Shown here: piece by piece, positions 23,081 to 26,811 of the stretch | Position numbering within the stretch: the first letter of the stretch is position 1 | How the letters are laid out: the number at the start of each line of letters is the position of its first letter | Source: Victivallales bacterium | Lineage (GTDB): Bacteria; Verrucomicrobiota; Lentisphaeria; Oligosphaerales; Oligosphaeraceae | DNA length: 26,811 nucleotides | Reading direction: 5' to 3' | NCBI GenBank assembly: GCA_017964325.1 | Contig: JAGCSE010000129.1 | Location: 1 to 26,811 of the forward strand | The notes under the pieces: generated by a model | Databases searched by the model: none | Told to the model about the DNA's origin: nothing | The model's input: only the letters and a program-made list of their open reading frames with translations | Program-made: the position numbers and the translations under genes

Positions 23081-24379
23081 CTAGTTTTTCTGCGAAAACG
23101 AGACGATGTTGTCCATGATGTTGCGGATTTTGGCGACATCCGCGTTGTCAAATGTGACATTGAATCGTTCACAGAGCTCGACGTAGAGCCGCGTGGCGGT
23201 TTCGGGGGCAGCGCCGCCTTCCAAATCCGCAGCCGTGCGTTCGCGATGCACTTCAATGTCCATGATTTTGCAGACATGGGCTGGATTCGGCTTGCCGTTC
23301 GGATCCGCGAGAACGGCATTTTCGGAATTTGGAATGCGCACGGCGACATTGAGCAGCTTGTCGGCATGGTTGAGGCTCGTATAGCATTGGCCGAGAAGTG
23401 CTAACAGCATGACAGTGGCCTGTCGCAGCAATTTGGACCGGACGACACGTTGTTCCATGTCCTCCTTCGGGAAAGCGGCGGCGACGTAGAACAGGCCGTT
23501 GCGGTAGAACTCCCAAAAGGCAATGGGCGCGTCTTTTTTCGTCTGGATGCCGCAGATGGAGTCATTCGTTGCGAAAATTTCCGTTTTCAACGAGGGATGC
23601 CTTGATAGAAAGTCTTGGATAGTAGGACGTTCAAGCGAATCAATGGCTTTTCGGATGTCCGTGAGGCTGATGTCGTCAAGCAATGACGATGGCGTGCAGA
23701 CAACTTCGAAATAGGGGGACGAATGGAAGATTTTTCTTCCGAGCTTGCCTGCGGCCTGCAGGCGCGAGCGGTCGATCAGCGGCGGGATGACACTCATTTC
23801 GTCCGGCTGCGGCAACTGCCTGTCTTCGTAGAGGATGCCGCGCAGCATCCGCCCGAGCATCTGCCGTTGATTGCGCAAGGCACGGCGAATCAGTTGGTGA
23901 AGTTCCGACGATTGGTTGGCGACTTTGCTGCGGGCATCTGGCGTGCGTACGTAGAACGCGCCACGCTGTAGTTCGCGTTCGCAGTTCTCCGAACAGACAT
24001 GCGGCAGATCCTTGAACGGATACACGACCATCACGACATACCGTTTTCCATCGACGACGGGGCGGACAATGTCCAGTGAAACAGGTGGGTCTGCAAAGTT
24101 GTTAATCGTTTGGCCGACAGTACTTGGATCAAAAGATGCGGCTTCCTCCTCTGTCATGCCGATATAATCCGTGGGATTTCCGTTCTGGTCTTCGCTGACA
24201 CCAACGACAACATAGCCGCCGAGCGTGTTGCCGAGAGCCATGGCGTGGCGTGCGAATTTGGCTCGTCCGACCCGTCCGATGGTTTCCCAATTCTGATGTG
24301 ATTTGAAATCAATCTGCTGGTTTTCGAGTCCGCAGCAGATGATTTCCCGCCAGTCATCCAAAGAAGCACTTACATTCAT
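23081..24379 (-). CDS. AlbA_2 (Schlafen-type, putative DNA-binding) domain protein
   Basis: The ATG at 24379 gives 432 residues; a TTG at 24391 would add four and has no better ribosome site. Residues about 15-150 fit AlbA_2: ENQQIDFKSH with the conserved E-x(4)-DFK, RAKFARHAMALGNTLGGYVVVGVSED with the A-x-x-N-T-x-G-G core, then RYVVMVVYPF and GAFYVRTPDAR. The rest (about 155-432) contains a basic helical stretch (LIRRALRNQRQMLGRMLRG) and an alpha/beta region I do not recognise. AlbA_2 proteins are nucleic-acid-binding regulators or defence or stress factors. Here one sits inside a glycan-degradation gene run, 28 bases after the GH123-like gene, so it could regulate that operon or be a passenger. 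The domain call is good; the role is unknown. Confidence 0.8.
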   Translation of the reverse strand: MNVSASLDDWREIICCGLENQQIDFKSHQNWETIGRVGRAKFARHAMALGNTLGGYVVVGVSEDQNGNPTDYIGMTEEEAASFDPSTVGQTINNFADPPVSLDIVRPVVDGKRYVVMVVYPFKDLPHVCSENCERELQRGAFYVRTPDARSKVANQSSELHQLIRRALRNQRQMLGRMLRGILYEDRQLPQPDEMSVIPPLIDRSRLQAAGKLGRKIFHSSPYFEVVCTPSSLLDDISLTDIRKAIDSLERPTIQDFLSRHPSLKTEIFATNDSICGIQTKKDAPIAFWEFYRNGLFYVAAAFPKEDMEQRVVRSKLLRQATVMLLALLGQCYTSLNHADKLLNVAVRIPNSENAVLADPNGKPNPAHVCKIMDIEVHRERTAADLEGGAAPETATRLYVELCERFNVTFDNADVAKIRNIMDNIVSFSQKN

Positions 24380-24407
24380 AATTATTGACAATATAAAGAG
24401 TTGTGAA

Positions 24408-26811
24408 TTACTTGAGTTTCTTGATTTCTTCTAATAGCTGAGCACGCAGATTGCGGAGCTGCGTGTTGGAAACGGAAAAGTTGAGGCAGTTCCAGTTGAT
24501 GGAATCCATGACCTTCTGAATGCGTTCGCGGCTTTCGGCGGCAATATCCGCTTTGCCTGCCGCGCCTGCCTTCTTGCATAGGTCGTCCCACAGGCGGATG
24601 TAGCGATAGTCATAGACGCCTTCACGGATGGCCTCCCACTGGAGCGTGTCGATGAGACCGTTGCCTTGTTGTTGCGGATAGCAGATGCAGGCATCTTTCG
24701 CCTCGCGTTTGTCGTTGCCGTCGAAGTCGTTATAGGGGCTTCCGTTGACGCGGAGGAACGTCCATGTCCACGCTCCCGTTGCGCCGCTGCGCCAGTTGTA
24801 GATGCCGAGAATATGGCGGTTGGTGTAGATGTTGCAGTCCTGCTGGAGGCCGCCGTTCGTGTAGCAGCCGGAGCCGTACCACCAGAAGGCGTCGCCGTCG
24901 TCAAGAGATTCCTTGCGAAGCGTGTCATTGGCCTGCTTCGTGCGGCAGGACATGTAGGCGATGTTGTTGTAGCAGCGGTAGTCCAGCCACGGGGCGAGAT
25001 GCTCACGGACGAAATCGCCGTAGCATGTGTTAAACGTCTTGAAACCAGCTTCTTTCACAAGCTTCAACGTGCGGATGGCCTCGTCGGCGCCACGGTGTTT
25101 GTTCGGTTCATCCACGGTGTGGATGCAGTAGTCGGGCCAGCCGTCCTCCTTCGCCATCGTACGGATGGTCTCCAGAAGCTCGTGGAAGCCTCTGACGAAT
25201 TCAGGCGTGTGGTCGGCGGTTTCGACCTTCAGCGCGCGCATCAGATGACCGTTGACGGCTTGGAACGAAATGACGGCGACGCCGGGGAAGCCAACTTTGC
25301 AGTAGAGCTTCATGATACGGCGGAAACGGGACATGTCGATATGGAAGTCCTTTCCGTCATAAGTGACTCTTGCACCGTTGAATGGATACATCATCAGGGC
25401 GTTCATGCCATGTTCGCGGAACATGCGCATTTCGCGGAGGATTTCGTCATCGGTGTAATTCTTATTGTTCCAACGCTCTCCGTCCGCATAGAGGCCGAAC
25501 GTCATGTCATGATATTCCGGAAGGGCGAAGTCATCAACCGTCAGAACGTATGTCGCGACAGGCTTGCCGTTTAAAAGAATTGGCGCGGAATAGACGCCCG
25601 GTGTCGCGTCCGGCGGGACGGTTGTTCGGATGCAATACTGTGCAGGGGAGTCTTTTAGGAAGGACTTTGGCGCATTGTTTTCCGGCCGGAGGCGTTCGGG
25701 CGCGGTGATGTAGGTGATGGCGTTCCAATCCGTCCGTTGCCGTGAGATTTCCGCCCAAAGCAACTTGACGGAATCTTTCAGAATGTTGGAAGGTCCTGTC
25801 AAATCGCCGATTGTGACGATGGCATCCATGTCTTTCAACGGCAGGAAGGCGAAGAATTCACAGGAAACGAGGCCGGGGGAGGTTTCGCCTGTGATTGCCG
25901 TGCGGATTTCATCCGCGGCGGGCCGGCTGTTCGGACGGACGAAACCTGGTTCGTCCCGTTGGAACAGCTGGAAGCCACGGGCGGTGTCTTCAACGGTCGG
26001 TTTGACGGCGGGTTTCGGGTCTTTCCATGGAACCTCTGTAAAGCTCTTTCCTTCGCAAGTTACGAGTTCCCAAGACATTTCCGAAAATGGCCTCTTGTTG
26101 TCATCGTATGCGGTGAAAACGGCCTGCCCGATTATGAACTGGTCTTTCGGATAGCGCAAACCGACAAGATGGGAGAGCTCTCCGTTCGCGTCCCGTATGA
26201 TGACGGTGTCCGCATCATCATCATGATTATATATGGCGACAGCGGTCCAACTGTCTTCAACGGCGAAAGATATTTTGTCTGAATGGATAGCGCCTTCAGG
26301 CGTGTAGCTGAAGTTTGCGGTATAGCCTTTTTGACTGTCCAACCATGGCGATACGGCGATGCCGAAGAAGCAGTCACCGTTTTCCAGTATCCTGCTTTCC
26401 TTATGGAAGAGCGGTATTATCAACTGCTTGGGATCAAGCGAGACGATGGGTGCGGCACCTTCCAGAATGTGAAGATCCATGTCTTCAAAGCCTTGGTTCG
26501 GCACGCGGCTGAACTGCACTGACCAGATACGGCCTGCCTGTCCGGCCGCAATCGGAACGTCGGCGAGAACCGTCATGTCTTTGTTGCCCACGCTGTTGCC
26601 TTCGAAAACGACTTGGTCGTTCGCGTCACGAATCGTGATGGCGACATGTTCGATCGGCCTGTCGCCGATTGCTTTGATTTTCAGCCTGCCGCCATTGACT
26701 CGGAAAAACATCTTCGGGCGGCCGTTGATAAGATGAAGCGGATCGCCGGAGGACGCTTCGACGGCACAATGGCCTGTGGTGACACGGAGGAACGTGGAGT
26801 TTTGATTCGCG
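24408..26811 (-). CDS. GH123-like (DUF4091/DUF6067-type) hydrolase, 5' end outside the window
   Basis: The frame stays open upstream of the Met at 26711 to the window edge: 33 more residues (NSTFLRVTTGHCAVEASSGD and onward) look like a genuine beta-strand region. The true start and any signal peptide are therefore outside. About 800 residues are visible. Beta-rich regions come first, then ATYVLTVDDFALPEY leads into a barrel. WPDYCIHTVDEPNKHRG carries an Asp-Glu pair (534-535 counted from the Met at 26711) in the position of the GH123 catalytic DE. LDYRCYNNIAY and FWWYGSGCY follow, as in this barrel class, and WEAIREGVYDYRYIRLW is the typical C-terminal signature. It is the first visible gene of the minus-strand run and probably cleaves an amino-sugar linkage; the substrate is unproven. 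Confidence 0.82.
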   Translation of the reverse strand, partial: ANQNSTFLRVTTGHCAVEASSGDPLHLINGRPKMFFRVNGGRLKIKAIGDRPIEHVAITIRDANDQVVFEGNSVGNKDMTVLADVPIAAGQAGRIWSVQFSRVPNQGFEDMDLHILEGAAPIVSLDPKQLIIPLFHKESRILENGDCFFGIAVSPWLDSQKGYTANFSYTPEGAIHSDKISFAVEDSWTAVAIYNHDDDADTVIIRDANGELSHLVGLRYPKDQFIIGQAVFTAYDDNKRPFSEMSWELVTCEGKSFTEVPWKDPKPAVKPTVEDTARGFQLFQRDEPGFVRPNSRPAADEIRTAITGETSPGLVSCEFFAFLPLKDMDAIVTIGDLTGPSNILKDSVKLLWAEISRQRTDWNAITYITAPERLRPENNAPKSFLKDSPAQYCIRTTVPPDATPGVYSAPILLNGKPVATYVLTVDDFALPEYHDMTFGLYADGERWNNKNYTDDEILREMRMFREHGMNALMMYPFNGARVTYDGKDFHIDMSRFRRIMKLYCKVGFPGVAVISFQAVNGHLMRALKVETADHTPEFVRGFHELLETIRTMAKEDGWPDYCIHTVDEPNKHRGADEAIRTLKLVKEAGFKTFNTCYGDFVREHLAPWLDYRCYNNIAYMSCRTKQANDTLRKESLDDGDAFWWYGSGCYTNGGLQQDCNIYTNRHILGIYNWRSGATGAWTWTFLRVNGSPYNDFDGNDKREAKDACICYPQQQGNGLIDTLQWEAIREGVYDYRYIRLWDDLCKKAGAAGKADIAAESRERIQKVMDSINWNCLNFSVSNTQLRNLRAQLLEEIKKLK

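Noticed and set aside
26709..26711. Met codon at 26711 taken as the start of the last GH123-like gene.
   Set aside because: The frame is open to the window edge and its upstream residues look like real protein, so the Met is internal.

Overview
The window looks like part of a chromosome from a carbohydrate-degrading bacterium of the PVC group. A gut Lentisphaerota or Kiritimatiellota relative is my best guess. This is inferred from the mix of gene families: FGE-like, GH127, GH123/DUF4091-like, FG-GAP/UnbV and MBOAT proteins, many signal peptides and moderately high GC. No rRNA or other marker gene confirms it. I saw no rRNA, tRNA, CRISPR array, transposase or phage gene.

Layout. (1) 1-4763, plus strand: the 3' end of an FGE-like protein lacking the catalytic cysteines, a strong terminator, then a tight set of MBOAT acyltransferase, membrane-anchored SGNH hydrolase and a secreted protein of unknown function. 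(2) 4764-5553, minus strand: an AT-richer two-gene module (DUF4160, then DUF2442 plus HTH). Its promoter spacer holds a near-perfect palindrome, the layout of an autoregulated toxin-antitoxin-type operon. (3) 5685-11749, plus strand: a 1298-residue secreted glycosidase-like protein, an SDR/epimerase-like protein whose YxxxK lysine is a cysteine, and a DapA-superfamily aldolase overlapping it by one base. (4) 11976-12764: a small membrane protein with a Gly/Pro-rich stalk and a good terminator. (5) 12846-14489, minus strand: an FG-GAP/UnbV lipoprotein. (6) 14661-18147, plus strand: a GH123-like secreted hydrolase and a DacA-type D,D-carboxypeptidase. (7) 18233-26811, minus strand: in transcription order, a second GH123-like protein cut by the window edge, an AlbA_2 (Schlafen-type) protein, a fused GlmU-type nucleotidyltransferase/galactokinase-family kinase, and a GH127 beta-L-arabinofuranosidase-like enzyme with a C-terminal carbohydrate-binding-like domain.

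How it fits together. Much of the window appears devoted to taking apart complex glycans outside the cytoplasm (5685, 14661, 18233, 24408) and handling the products inside (9651, 10688, 20683). The MBOAT/SGNH pair probably acylates or deacylates a surface or exported polysaccharide. The most distinctive protein is the GlmU-like/kinase fusion. It has the logic of the Bacteroides Fkp enzyme (sugar to sugar-1-P to NDP-sugar), but with a UDP-HexNAc-type pyrophosphorylase. Together with two GH123-like genes it suggests a GalNAc or GlcNAc salvage route; this is inference. Most Shine-Dalgarno sites that can be seen are AGGAG-like, but several minus-strand genes lack one.
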